44,680 bases of DNA, taken from positions 1-44,680 of IMG/VR virus record IMGVR_UViG_3300031566_000093; one strand, 5' to 3'. Source of the stretch: a virus. The first letter of the stretch is position 1. Each line of letters opens with the position of its first letter. The position numbers and the translations under genes are program-made. Positions 26,664 to 35,425 of this stretch are shown piece after piece. The notes under the pieces were generated by a model, which searched no databases, was not told where the DNA came from, and saw nothing but the letters and a program-made list of their open reading frames with translations.

Positions 26664-26686
26664 TATATTTATAGGAGGTTTTAATT

Positions 26687-28291
26687 ATGTGTGCAGCAAT
26701 TACAAGGTGGGTTTCGTATGACATAACAGCTTCAGGTATCGCTACTGGTGGTGATCCTGGTACTCGTGGATACTCTATTGGAACTGCCGATCTTGATATT
26801 GACCCTGGAATTGATATTGGTCCAACAACTAATAGATTACATTTAGCAATCGATGGTCTAGCAGGTAATTATATTACACTATGTTCTGGGTCAGGGTTGG
26901 ATCCAAGATTTGTAGCCAAAGATATTACTGAAAAAATGCATACTCTTCATGCAGATCCAGGGACGGAAGGATGGAAGCAAGCAATTTGTACTTGGGAAAA
27001 CATAACTATTGCTGGTAGCCATACTAAACGAAACAGATTTGTTATTCGTTCTGGATTATTGGGTTCTAGTTCAGAAGTGATTGTTGCTAGTGGTACCAAT
27101 GATGCACGCGATGTTCTTGGGTTTACCACTAAATCTGAATCTGGTGGGGTAGTTACTCCGGACGGAAAAGCAGGATATACTTTCACTGGTGAGGTAATTA
27201 TTGGGGGAGCTTATTATGGTTTTTTCGATGAGGTGTACAAGATTGTTGCGTGTAGGGGGAATGATGCTGTAAATAACATAGGAACTCCCTCTAAGGGAGG
27301 TAGTAATACTTATGCTGGAACAATGACTACTGGAGGCATATTTAATCATACCAGTGATACCCAATATGTGATTGAAATTGATGCTACTAATGGACAAACT
27401 ATGGGGGCTGGTACTGGACAGGTTCCTATGATGAAGTGGACTTCTACTGGTAGTGATGGCCAGACGGATGATACAGAACTTCTTTATCCAAATTATTGGT
27501 ATAAAGTAGGAAGTTATGGTTTGATGGTTAAATTTACTGATGCAACATTTATTAGCATTGATCCTGCGTGGACTATACAATGTTATAAGCCAGATTATGT
27601 TTCAGGGTCTGATGCAACCGCTGCTGTTGGAACAGCTCAATATATGTGGAGTTCTGATAGAGGTGATGATAGTGCGGCAGCAGTAACTACTCAATCTGGG
27701 TCATATACAGCTTTAGGTACGAGAGGTTTAACTATTCAGTTTACTGGTGGTGCAGGGTCTAATCTTGGTGCTGGGGATTGTTATTATGTAATTTGTTCTG
27801 CTCCTAGACCATCAAGTGGTGACGCTGGAATAACTAGTTTGAATTATGGAAATGTTACAGTTTCTACTGAGAGCGATCTAAAAGCCGTTATGTTTGAAGT
27901 GACCTCCGGAGCTGTTGAGATGAATACTGTTAAGTTTGGATTACAAAATCATGGATCATTCAGTCATCATGATGCTGGAAACAGTGACACTTATTTTAGG
28001 TTTGGGACTGTAGGACCTGGTGTTGGTAATACTGGTTCTTCACCAGCAGGTACTGAATGGTGGCCAAATTTACTTGCTACTGATATTGATAGTGATTCTC
28101 CTCCGACTTATTTAAATGCTACTGAGGATAATTTACCGATGGTTGCTACGGCAGACGCTAGTGAAGCTGTAGGAAGTTACCCATTGAAGGGAATGACAAG
28201 CAACCCTATGTGGGTTAATATAAGGCTTGGGGCAAGTGAGACGGGGGCTAATAGTTCTATCAATATGAGATTATATTTTGACTATTCGTAA
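26687..28291 (+). CDS. Large structural protein, probably fibre or tip component, with flagellin-IN-like module (534 aa)
   Basis: A perfect AGGAGGT 7 bases before ATG suggests high expression. The sequence is rich in Gly, Ser, Thr and Asp with few Lys/Arg, typical of virion fibres. Residues about 50-160 hold the module seen also in the 309- and 2,484-residue proteins: RLHLAIDGLAGNYITLCSG, a helix, then NRFVIRSGLLGSSSEVIVAS and DVLGF. The C-terminal half has beta strands with an FSHHDAGNSDTYFRFGT segment. It is the last gene before a 164-base intergenic region, so it may end a transcription unit. Exact role unknown. Confidence 0.72.
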   Translation: MCAAITRWVSYDITASGIATGGDPGTRGYSIGTADLDIDPGIDIGPTTNRLHLAIDGLAGNYITLCSGSGLDPRFVAKDITEKMHTLHADPGTEGWKQAICTWENITIAGSHTKRNRFVIRSGLLGSSSEVIVASGTNDARDVLGFTTKSESGGVVTPDGKAGYTFTGEVIIGGAYYGFFDEVYKIVACRGNDAVNNIGTPSKGGSNTYAGTMTTGGIFNHTSDTQYVIEIDATNGQTMGAGTGQVPMMKWTSTGSDGQTDDTELLYPNYWYKVGSYGLMVKFTDATFISIDPAWTIQCYKPDYVSGSDATAAVGTAQYMWSSDRGDDSAAAVTTQSGSYTALGTRGLTIQFTGGAGSNLGAGDCYYVICSAPRPSSGDAGITSLNYGNVTVSTESDLKAVMFEVTSGAVEMNTVKFGLQNHGSFSHHDAGNSDTYFRFGTVGPGVGNTGSSPAGTEWWPNLLATDIDSDSPPTYLNATEDNLPMVATADASEAVGSYPLKGMTSNPMWVNIRLGASETGANSSINMRLYFDYS

Positions 28292-28455
28292 CAAAATCAG
28301 TAACTTACAGAAATTGATTACTATAGTTTAGAATTTTGTTTATACTAAGTATATTGATAAATAAATAGTGGGGGACAGCGTCGACGGATGTTGAGAAGAT
28401 GCCTTGCTCATTTTCTCTAACCCCCTAATAATAAATCTAGCATGGAGATTAAATT
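28292..28455 (+). other. Intergenic region holding a folded RNA candidate
   Basis: The only intergenic region of size in the window. No open frame fits. The left half is A+T-rich. A T4-late-like GATAAATA (28356-28363; consensus TATAAATA) is visible, but phage late promoter use here is unproven. The right part is much more G+C-rich than its surroundings and folds (see the separate entry). GGAG at 28444 serves as ribosome site for the endonuclease gene. Confidence 0.6.
28370..28425 (+). ncRNA. Structured RNA candidate upstream of the homing endonuclease gene
   Basis: GGGGG (28370-28374) can pair with CCCCC (28421-28425), closing a 46-base interior. Inside, GAGAAGATG (28393-28401) pairs with CATTTTCTC (28409-28417) with one G-U pair and a 7-base loop, and CGTCGACG (28379-28386) is self-complementary. 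No U-run follows on the + strand, so an intrinsic terminator is unlikely in that direction. It might be a leader that controls the endonuclease gene, a remnant of an intron-like element, or a cleavage-site related structure. I cannot match it to a named RNA family. Confidence 0.45.
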
Positions 28456-29229
28456 ATGGAAAGAATGAAATGGTTGGATGAGAAAAAAGAGGAAATTATT
28501 AAGATGTATGGAGATGGCTATAAGCAGATAGAAATAGCAATCCATTTTGATGTATCACAAACAGCTATTAGCTCTAGATTGAGAAAGTGGGGGGTTAGTA
28601 ACCCAGATGGTAATAGATTTAAAAAAATTGACATACCGAAAGATGTGCTTTATGATTTATATTGGAATAAGGAACTGCACCCTGTTAAAATTGGAGAAAA
28701 ATTTGGATGTAGTGTTATGACTGTGCACCACAATTTACAAAAATATAACATTCCAACTAGAACTAAAAGCGAATCTCGTATAGGAAAATTAAACCCTATT
28801 TATGGTGTAGGGCATACTAAAGAGACTTGTAAAAAAATGTCTTTAGCTTTTAAAAATGGACGTAAAATGGGGTATAATAATCATTGGGGTAAAGGGGCTT
28901 ATTATGATACACCAAATCAAGGCCGTAAATGGATGCGCTCAGGTTGGGAAATTAAAACCGCTGATTATCTTACTAATAAAGGCATTGATTGGTATTATGA
29001 GTATAGATGGTTATCTATAGGGATAGATAAACATTATCTTCCAGATTTTTATTTACCAATCGAAGATAAATATATTGAAGTTAAAGGTAGGAAGAGAAAA
29101 GTTGATATGGTTAAAGTAGAACTAGCTATGGAAAAATATGATATTGAATTGTGGGATGGTGAAGAATTATTGAAACGTGGAATTATAAATAATTGTGGTA
29201 TTACAGAAATAAACAGAAAATATAAATAG
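28456..29229 (+). CDS. Free-standing homing endonuclease, PD-(D/E)XK type with HTH and NUMOD3-like DNA-binding modules (257 aa)
   Basis: A selfish DNA endonuclease, not a structural protein. Residues about 8-46 form a helix-turn-helix (GYKQIEIAIHFDVSQTAISS), and about 61-98 a second one (HPVKIGEKFGCSVMTVHHNL). About 105-135 is a NUMOD3-like minor-groove segment (GKLNPIYGVGHTKETCKKMS). Residues about 148-235 carry a VSR-like PD-(D/E)XK core: W154-E155, Y184-x-P186-D187-F188, and I197-E198-V199-K200-G. NUMOD3 is known from GIY-YIG and HNH homing enzymes; joining it to a PD-(D/E)XK core with two HTHs is less common. The gene lies between two structural genes without interrupting either. Ends with TAG. 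Confidence 0.85.
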   Translation: MERMKWLDEKKEEIIKMYGDGYKQIEIAIHFDVSQTAISSRLRKWGVSNPDGNRFKKIDIPKDVLYDLYWNKELHPVKIGEKFGCSVMTVHHNLQKYNIPTRTKSESRIGKLNPIYGVGHTKETCKKMSLAFKNGRKMGYNNHWGKGAYYDTPNQGRKWMRSGWEIKTADYLTNKGIDWYYEYRWLSIGIDKHYLPDFYLPIEDKYIEVKGRKRKVDMVKVELAMEKYDIELWDGEELLKRGIINNCGITEINRKYK

Positions 29230-29262
29230 AATTAATAATTTAGGATTAAAGGGGGTTGAATA

Positions 29263-29586
29263 ATGGCAAAAGAATTTGTAGGCTGGGAAGCACAACTTAA
29301 TAGCGGAAAAATTTTAAGAGAGGGACAAATCGAATGGAGAAAAGTGCCTAAAAGGGACATAGTTCGACTGTCCCTCTATCATTATGGGGGTAAAAGATGG
29401 GATTTGACTGATAAAGAGGCATATGGAATAAAGACCAGAGCTTCTGTATCGCCTGGTGCACCCAATAGTTTTCGAATAGAACGTAGAACAATTTTTTATT
29501 ACGAAGGAGCAAAAAAAATTTGTTATCATGTAGAAGAGGCTACAGGTAAATTTAGCATGGAGGTAATTGATAATAGTGGTAGATGA
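29263..29586 (+). CDS. Hypothetical small basic protein (107 aa)
   Basis: Unknown family; a small beta-rich protein with a start like GWEAQLNSGKILREGQIEW and a central RLSLYHYGGKRWDLTDKEAY. AAAGGGGG lies 7 bases before ATG. The 3' end overlaps the start of the 1,815-residue gene (stop TGA at 29584), so the two are probably coupled. It may be an assembly helper for the giant protein next to it, judged only by position. Confidence 0.7.
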   Translation: MAKEFVGWEAQLNSGKILREGQIEWRKVPKRDIVRLSLYHYGGKRWDLTDKEAYGIKTRASVSPGAPNSFRIERRTIFYYEGAKKICYHVEEATGKFSMEVIDNSGR

Positions 29587-32500
29587 GCCGGTAAAAAATA
29601 TTTGTCAATATTGGAGTGTAGATTCTCAGGGAAATCCTAATGAGCCACCAACTTGTTCACACTGGGACCCAACTGTTCCTATGTGTACATATGCAGGGCC
29701 TGTTGGAGAGAATGCTGAATATGCTCCCTATTGTAATTTGCTTGGTACTAAACATAGTTGTGATCAATATGATGGTACTGGAGATCTCCAAGCTATATGT
29801 ATTCGACCAGATCCGTATAGATCTGTATCTAATAGGAAAACTGGGAGAACTTGGGTTACTTTACCAGTATTAGATGATAATGGTGAAATAGTTGAAGCTG
29901 GTAATTTTGATGATATAAGTGAATATAACGATGGTGGCTGTGATGGGGCTGGTACAGCTGGGCAATGTACTGGATATGCTCCATATCATTTAGGATTTTC
30001 TGTTTTACAACCCGACGATAAAGATGGTTCTTTAGGGTATGATGATGGCGCATTTACTAGTCTGAGTGGGGCTGTTTTAAGATTACCTCTAGGGTTTGAA
30101 ATTTATAATAGGCGAGCTTTATTAGGTCGTTGTTATTGGTGGAAACACGACCATGAAGATTTTACAGTGCCAACTAATATCAGTACGTCAGTTTCTCCTA
30201 CAATAGTTAATACAGTGACTTTCCGTTGTACTAATCCTGATGAAATAACAACTAATTATAATGATTTCAAGTGGGATGGTGAATTAAATATGTATAGGCC
30301 GCCATGTAATGGTGTTAAGCCAGAATGCCCTAGATATACTTCTGGTATTTGTTGGCAATATTGTATTGATGAAAAAATGCGGCATGGGGATAAAGTTTTA
30401 GCTGAGCAAGTATTAGAACTTAGATATTATATAAAACGTGAGAGATGGGATGCTGATAAATATGAAGAATCATTTAAATACCCCGATATTCAAGCTTGGT
30501 TAGGCTCGATTAGTTACGGTACTGACGCTGTTGGTACTACTACATACCTTATACCAGCGAGACGAGTATATATTTCTAACTTTGAAGATTTTACTGTAGA
30601 GACTAATGATGCGATGCTTACAGAGGGCATGGTAGCTGAAGATGGTAGAGGAAGGTATCCAGATTTAGTAGAGGAATTAAGAGATATAATTTTAACCCCG
30701 CTGATTAAAAATATTTTTGAAACCATTGATGATGAAAATGTATTTGAAGTTACTAGTTTAAATCATGACACGGTTCCTATATTTGGAGATGTATTTTACT
30801 ATAATGTTGAGACATATGGAATTAATTTAAAGGACCCAGAGTTGGATCTTCCTTCCCATGTGTTAGAAATATTTAGAACATTTGATAGTATGGAAGACGC
30901 CAAAGCTAATTTGGAGGTATCGTTTGACGATATTTATAGAGACTTGGATTGCACTTTAGACTTTTTACTTTTGGCTATGCCAGACAAGATACCTTCTTCA
31001 ACTTTTGGTAAAGATCAAAATTTATTTTATGTAGAAATGCCTACATTTTTTGGTGATAATGAGATAATAATTTTAAATAAAGGAACCGGCAGATGGGAAT
31101 TTGATAAAATAAGCTTTAAGAAAATTTTTTGTGGTGGGGTGATAGGTCAAACATCATTTTCTTTACAAGGAGCTGGAGAAGTTAACTACTTACCAGATTA
31201 TGCTAGCGATTTGGGAGCATACAACAATAAGAATGGAATTATAGGATTTACTTTTTTTCCTTTGATATCAGCGGCTCATGGCGATGCTTCTATATTAAGC
31301 TATGTTTATAATGATTCAGTTAGAAAAAGAATAGCTGCCAATCCAATGTACCCACCAAGCCATGCTACATATGATATGTCTTATAAATTGTATAAGACCA
31401 AAGCTTTTGAGGATGCGAAAATATTAGATATAAGTAACATGCGCTTCTTTGGTAATTCTGGATATGTGTTGGTAACTATTCCAGATGAGGATAAAGTATT
31501 AAGCAGATCTATTAAGCCGTGGGAAGTAAATAATGATATTTATTTGGTTTTCCATGATGGTGAACGAGTTTTAATGGAGGTGTTTGATGAAAATAATAAC
31601 CATTTAGAACCTAATCAAATAATATTAAGACCTAAAAATGTAGATAATTTCAGAGATCCATGCAATGGTTCGTTTATAATATTAAATAAAATATTCATTT
31701 ACGAAAAAAGAAGCTTCGATGAATTACCATCATTAACTTTTGAATATGAAGTAGTTAGCGAACCTTTTATAGGTGAAGATGATAACATAGTTTATAGAGA
31801 CGCTAAAATAACAGAAGTTTTTGCGGATAGTTATCAAATAACAGAGTTTGGTTACGAAGCTTTGACTATTGCGGCTGTGTTTAAAGGAATAACAGGTAGA
31901 GTAAAAGGCCAAACAAAGACTAAAATGATAACTTGGGTTAGGCAGCCTTATTGTAGGGATGTTGAAATTGGGTATGGCTGGACCGCTGGGTATACTCATT
32001 GGCGCTTATTACCAGAGTATAATTGTTATGGCCCAACCAGTGTTAAGGCTGATGTGGCTACTCATTATAAAACCTATGGTCCTATGTGTGGGGATCATGA
32101 TCTGTCTTTTAATACTGGTACTGGTCCTATGTGGTATCCTTATGATGATTGTGAGGATACAGCTAACTATAATATTACAGGTAATTTAACTGAATATGAT
32201 ACTCGCATAATGGAAGTTTTTAAAGAAAATTACCCGGCTGATCCGCCACATGGAAGCCATGATATGCGTATGCTTGGCCCAGCAGATAGTTTTGGGTATA
32301 CTTGTGATAGTCATGCGCATTTATGGGCTTGTACATGTGATTGGTCATTTTGTAATTTAACAAAAAAAACTGAGAATATCTTTGGGGGTAGTGGTAATTA
32401 TAGAGGAGGTTTAAATTATGCAGCTAAGTTAAAAGCGATCAGAAATTATGGGTCTTTACCTAAGTTTGGTAATACTTACAGGGATTTTTTGAGAAGTTAT

Positions 32501-35023
32501 AGATCCATGGATAATATAGATTATTACTATTGGAATGGGTATAATTTTGCAAGAAAGCGTAAATGGGTTCCGATGGCTGAGTTCTATACAAGTGCAGATA
32601 TAACAAAATCTGCCCAAGATTTTCCCTATTTGCTTTATTGTAGTAGTGATTACTATGATGACGGATCTAGTTTTATACATCCTATGGGATTAATGCTTGT
32701 TTTGGGTAGCATAGAGGAGGTAGAAATTAATGAAGAGATAGATACAGATTTTAGTGGCGCGCCTGCCAGATATCATTTTGAAGATATATTTAAAACTCAT
32801 AGTAGTCTAGCTGGTATTTACTATCCTTATCCTAAAAACACATATTACAGGCTTGTTGGAGCTGCTCTTACCCCCATAATGACGTGGTATACTTATAAAG
32901 ATTATCCGGGTATTGCTGCTGGAAACGTGTCTATACAATGGGCTTGGCAAGAAGATTGGAAAGATATTGAACGTGGATCAGCTAATTTAGAAAGTATAGA
33001 TTGTTCAAATTATAGTGATTTACCTTGTTGTGCAATGTCTAATATAGTTGGTAAAGATTGTTTATTTTCAACCCCATATTTTGCAGAGGGGTGTGATAGT
33101 ATACCTGAAGGAAGGCATTTATTTCTTAATATAGGCTATCCAGATTATAAATATGATTATAAGATTGGAGAACATAGATTAGTAGCGGAAGAAGATGAAT
33201 ATTTTATTAGTATTATCCCGCCAACTTTTACAGTAGTTTCTGGAGCTGATAGTAATCTTACTATTAATGAGTTTTTTTGGGCAGATATAAGCACTGGCCC
33301 ATATAGAGCTTTTGATTTAGACGGTAATTGGGTTGCTGGTAGTGGAGTAGCACCGAGAGATGGAAATGAAAATTTGTATTATGAATTATACGATACATGC
33401 ACGGTTGCACCGTGGGCTACGGAAGCAACTCTTTTTGCTCCAGGGTACACCGATAAGACAGAAGCTGGAGCTGAGTCTGATGATAGAGTAATAATAACAT
33501 ATGATGATATAGGGGATGAATTAAAAGAGTATTATCAAAGAGGTTTAGCTATATCTTTTAATACAAATAGATTTGATTATTTAGCTCAAAAAGAAACTTT
33601 ATTACCTTATGAGACTTATGATATGGTTTTTTCTGCTAGACCAACATGTATGGATCTTACAGATTCTAATCCTTTCGCAGCTTTGGATCCCGGTGATCCT
33701 TATCCTGGAGTGTATAATTTAGACATTGATTACTGTATGGGAGATCTGGGAGCTGGGACTACTATTTCTATAGATTTTATAATTAGAAGAGAGTCAGACG
33801 ACGTCTCTAAAGATAGTGGTGTAGGAGCTATAAGTAGGATAGAATGTGAATTTGGTTATGGTGAATTTATAGAATCGTTGTATCATATACCAGCGGTAAC
33901 TATAGTGGTAGATGGATCTACTAAGTATGAGTGTAATATTATGTCCATAGCTGATAAGGGCGATTTTGAAACTAAAAGATGTTCTTATAGTTGGTCAGTT
34001 CCAAGCCAAGATATTTTTGGCGCTAAGAAAGAAGAAGCAGATAATCGTAAATCTATGATGGAGACCGGAGATAGTATAGAAACTACAAATACAGTTACTA
34101 TTACTTTTAGAATATCCCCAACTGCTGAAGAACTTGATGCTGGAATAGGGAATGATTATTTAAATTATGTCAATATGATAAATTTAAAAAATATATATTT
34201 ATATGATGCTAATTTTGTTGAATCTATAGAAACTGTTGAAGTTTATGAACGAAAGTATAACATTTCATATGGTACACATGGAGATTTTCCGCCCCATGGA
34301 TATGATAGTACTGGGTCATTGTTATACCCCCTTTCTACTGATAAGTCTTCTGTCTATCAATATGACACTTTGGCGGGTGTGGTAGGTTTAGCCGGAACTG
34401 CCGGAGAACATAAAACAATGAATAAAGTACGCGGTAGAATTATGAAGGAATGTCACCCAGACAAAGAACCTATAGAAGGCCCTAAAAATCTTTATAAATG
34501 GGAAGCCAAACAAAAAGAAATTCATGACGAGATAGCTATAAATTCTGGGGCTACTGCATTTTCTATGACTGCTAATGCTCCGCCAGCTATAGAAGACAGG
34601 CTTAATGAAATTGATATGTCGTTTCCTCAATGGAATTGTAGTTTTGACAATACTGTGGTGAGACCTTTGGAAGCTGTTCAACAATATTCTACTTATAGCC
34701 CTTGTGGCCATAGATTTACTTGGGACTTTGAGCATATGTATAGATTTTATGCTTGCGGTGCTCATGGCAGACTATATGGTAGGTCAGTTCAAGACGTGTT
34801 TGATTATGTATTTGAAACCGCTTGTCCAGAATATGGCAATTATGAAATTACACAAATAGATGTTTTAGTAGCCTATTATAATGGCATAGCTCGAGTATTA
34901 GTGAATCCATTTGAATATGTGCAGGGTGATTTGACATGGAGAGATGAAATTCAGCAGCGCATAGCTTCTCAGCCTAGCACTGTGGTTATGGATTTTCCCG
35001 CTGCTGTAGATAATATAAATTAG
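29576..35023 (+). CDS. Giant Cys-rich tail protein (about 1,815 aa)
   Basis: I do not recognise a family along most of its length. By eye it has about 42 cysteines, 14 of them in the first 270 residues, many in pairs or close sets (CYW, PPCNG-x5-C, ICWQYC, WACTCDWSFC, LPCCAM). It is Tyr, Asp and Trp rich, beta-type, with no signal peptide or membrane segment. Such Cys density suggests disulfides or metal sites in an extracellular part of the virion. No initiator ATG exists: GTG 29576 (12 bases after GGAGG) is my choice, TTG 29567 (only 3 bases after) is the alternative. It overlaps the previous gene. Size and position between fibre genes suggest a central tip fibre or receptor-binding protein. 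Confidence 0.75.
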   Translation: MVDEPVKNICQYWSVDSQGNPNEPPTCSHWDPTVPMCTYAGPVGENAEYAPYCNLLGTKHSCDQYDGTGDLQAICIRPDPYRSVSNRKTGRTWVTLPVLDDNGEIVEAGNFDDISEYNDGGCDGAGTAGQCTGYAPYHLGFSVLQPDDKDGSLGYDDGAFTSLSGAVLRLPLGFEIYNRRALLGRCYWWKHDHEDFTVPTNISTSVSPTIVNTVTFRCTNPDEITTNYNDFKWDGELNMYRPPCNGVKPECPRYTSGICWQYCIDEKMRHGDKVLAEQVLELRYYIKRERWDADKYEESFKYPDIQAWLGSISYGTDAVGTTTYLIPARRVYISNFEDFTVETNDAMLTEGMVAEDGRGRYPDLVEELRDIILTPLIKNIFETIDDENVFEVTSLNHDTVPIFGDVFYYNVETYGINLKDPELDLPSHVLEIFRTFDSMEDAKANLEVSFDDIYRDLDCTLDFLLLAMPDKIPSSTFGKDQNLFYVEMPTFFGDNEIIILNKGTGRWEFDKISFKKIFCGGVIGQTSFSLQGAGEVNYLPDYASDLGAYNNKNGIIGFTFFPLISAAHGDASILSYVYNDSVRKRIAANPMYPPSHATYDMSYKLYKTKAFEDAKILDISNMRFFGNSGYVLVTIPDEDKVLSRSIKPWEVNNDIYLVFHDGERVLMEVFDENNNHLEPNQIILRPKNVDNFRDPCNGSFIILNKIFIYEKRSFDELPSLTFEYEVVSEPFIGEDDNIVYRDAKITEVFADSYQITEFGYEALTIAAVFKGITGRVKGQTKTKMITWVRQPYCRDVEIGYGWTAGYTHWRLLPEYNCYGPTSVKADVATHYKTYGPMCGDHDLSFNTGTGPMWYPYDDCEDTANYNITGNLTEYDTRIMEVFKENYPADPPHGSHDMRMLGPADSFGYTCDSHAHLWACTCDWSFCNLTKKTENIFGGSGNYRGGLNYAAKLKAIRNYGSLPKFGNTYRDFLRSYRSMDNIDYYYWNGYNFARKRKWVPMAEFYTSADITKSAQDFPYLLYCSSDYYDDGSSFIHPMGLMLVLGSIEEVEINEEIDTDFSGAPARYHFEDIFKTHSSLAGIYYPYPKNTYYRLVGAALTPIMTWYTYKDYPGIAAGNVSIQWAWQEDWKDIERGSANLESIDCSNYSDLPCCAMSNIVGKDCLFSTPYFAEGCDSIPEGRHLFLNIGYPDYKYDYKIGEHRLVAEEDEYFISIIPPTFTVVSGADSNLTINEFFWADISTGPYRAFDLDGNWVAGSGVAPRDGNENLYYELYDTCTVAPWATEATLFAPGYTDKTEAGAESDDRVIITYDDIGDELKEYYQRGLAISFNTNRFDYLAQKETLLPYETYDMVFSARPTCMDLTDSNPFAALDPGDPYPGVYNLDIDYCMGDLGAGTTISIDFIIRRESDDVSKDSGVGAISRIECEFGYGEFIESLYHIPAVTIVVDGSTKYECNIMSIADKGDFETKRCSYSWSVPSQDIFGAKKEEADNRKSMMETGDSIETTNTVTITFRISPTAEELDAGIGNDYLNYVNMINLKNIYLYDANFVESIETVEVYERKYNISYGTHGDFPPHGYDSTGSLLYPLSTDKSSVYQYDTLAGVVGLAGTAGEHKTMNKVRGRIMKECHPDKEPIEGPKNLYKWEAKQKEIHDEIAINSGATAFSMTANAPPAIEDRLNEIDMSFPQWNCSFDNTVVRPLEAVQQYSTYSPCGHRFTWDFEHMYRFYACGAHGRLYGRSVQDVFDYVFETACPEYGNYEITQIDVLVAYYNGIARVLVNPFEYVQGDLTWRDEIQQRIASQPSTVVMDFPAAVDNIN

Positions 35024-35032
35024 GAGGATTAA

Positions 35033-35425
35033 ATGTTTAGTATTTTATGTGATAAATGTGGAGAAGATTTAATAATAGATGGTAGAGCTACATCCGATGA
35101 ATACATGAAGGATATGAATTATTTAGTTGTAGAGGAAGGTAAAATAGTAGAAAAGTCTTTACAACAGTATTTAATTTATAGATGTGGATTATGTGATAAG
35201 ACATATAGACTTACATATAAAGAATGGGAAGCTAAATACAGACAAAAAATAGCTATGGAAGTTATGGAAGTGCGTAAGCAAAAAATGTTCTCGGAGAATA
35301 TAAATCCACAAACTATAAATCCAGATAATGGATTAGAGTATTGTGGTCAATGCAGTGGGTATGCTGGAGATGGGCACTGTTTAGTAGATGTAATAAAACA
35401 ATGTACTATAAGGAAAGATAAATAA
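35033..35425 (+). CDS. Small zinc-ribbon-like protein with eight cysteines (130 aa)
   Basis: C6-x2-C9 and C51-x2-C54 make a typical pair of zinc knuckles (CDKCGE; RCGLCDKTYRLT), and a C-terminal cluster has C104-x2-C107, C116 and C124. A basic helix lies between (EWEAKYRQKIAMEVMEVRKQ). It probably binds one or two zinc ions. It is coupled to its neighbours by a stop-fused AGGAGGA and a TAATG overlap, and sits between two giant fibre genes, so it could be an assembly or folding factor for them. DNA binding is possible but the context argues against it. Confidence 0.75.
   Translation: MFSILCDKCGEDLIIDGRATSDEYMKDMNYLVVEEGKIVEKSLQQYLIYRCGLCDKTYRLTYKEWEAKYRQKIAMEVMEVRKQKMFSENINPQTINPDNGLEYCGQCSGYAGDGHCLVDVIKQCTIRKDK

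Noticed and set aside
28314-28346. Sigma-70-type promoter (TTGATT ... TATACT)
   Set aside because: The spacing is about 21 bases, too long, and neither box is strong. Nothing supports it beyond chance in A+T-rich DNA.
28370-28425. Intrinsic transcription terminator
   Set aside because: No T-run follows CCCCC on the + strand, and the stem is split by internal structure. A terminator for minus-strand transcription has no gene to serve.
28456-29262. Group I intron with an intronic endonuclease
   Set aside because: No coding sequence is split around the gene, and I do not see conserved group I core pairings. It looks like a free-standing homing gene.
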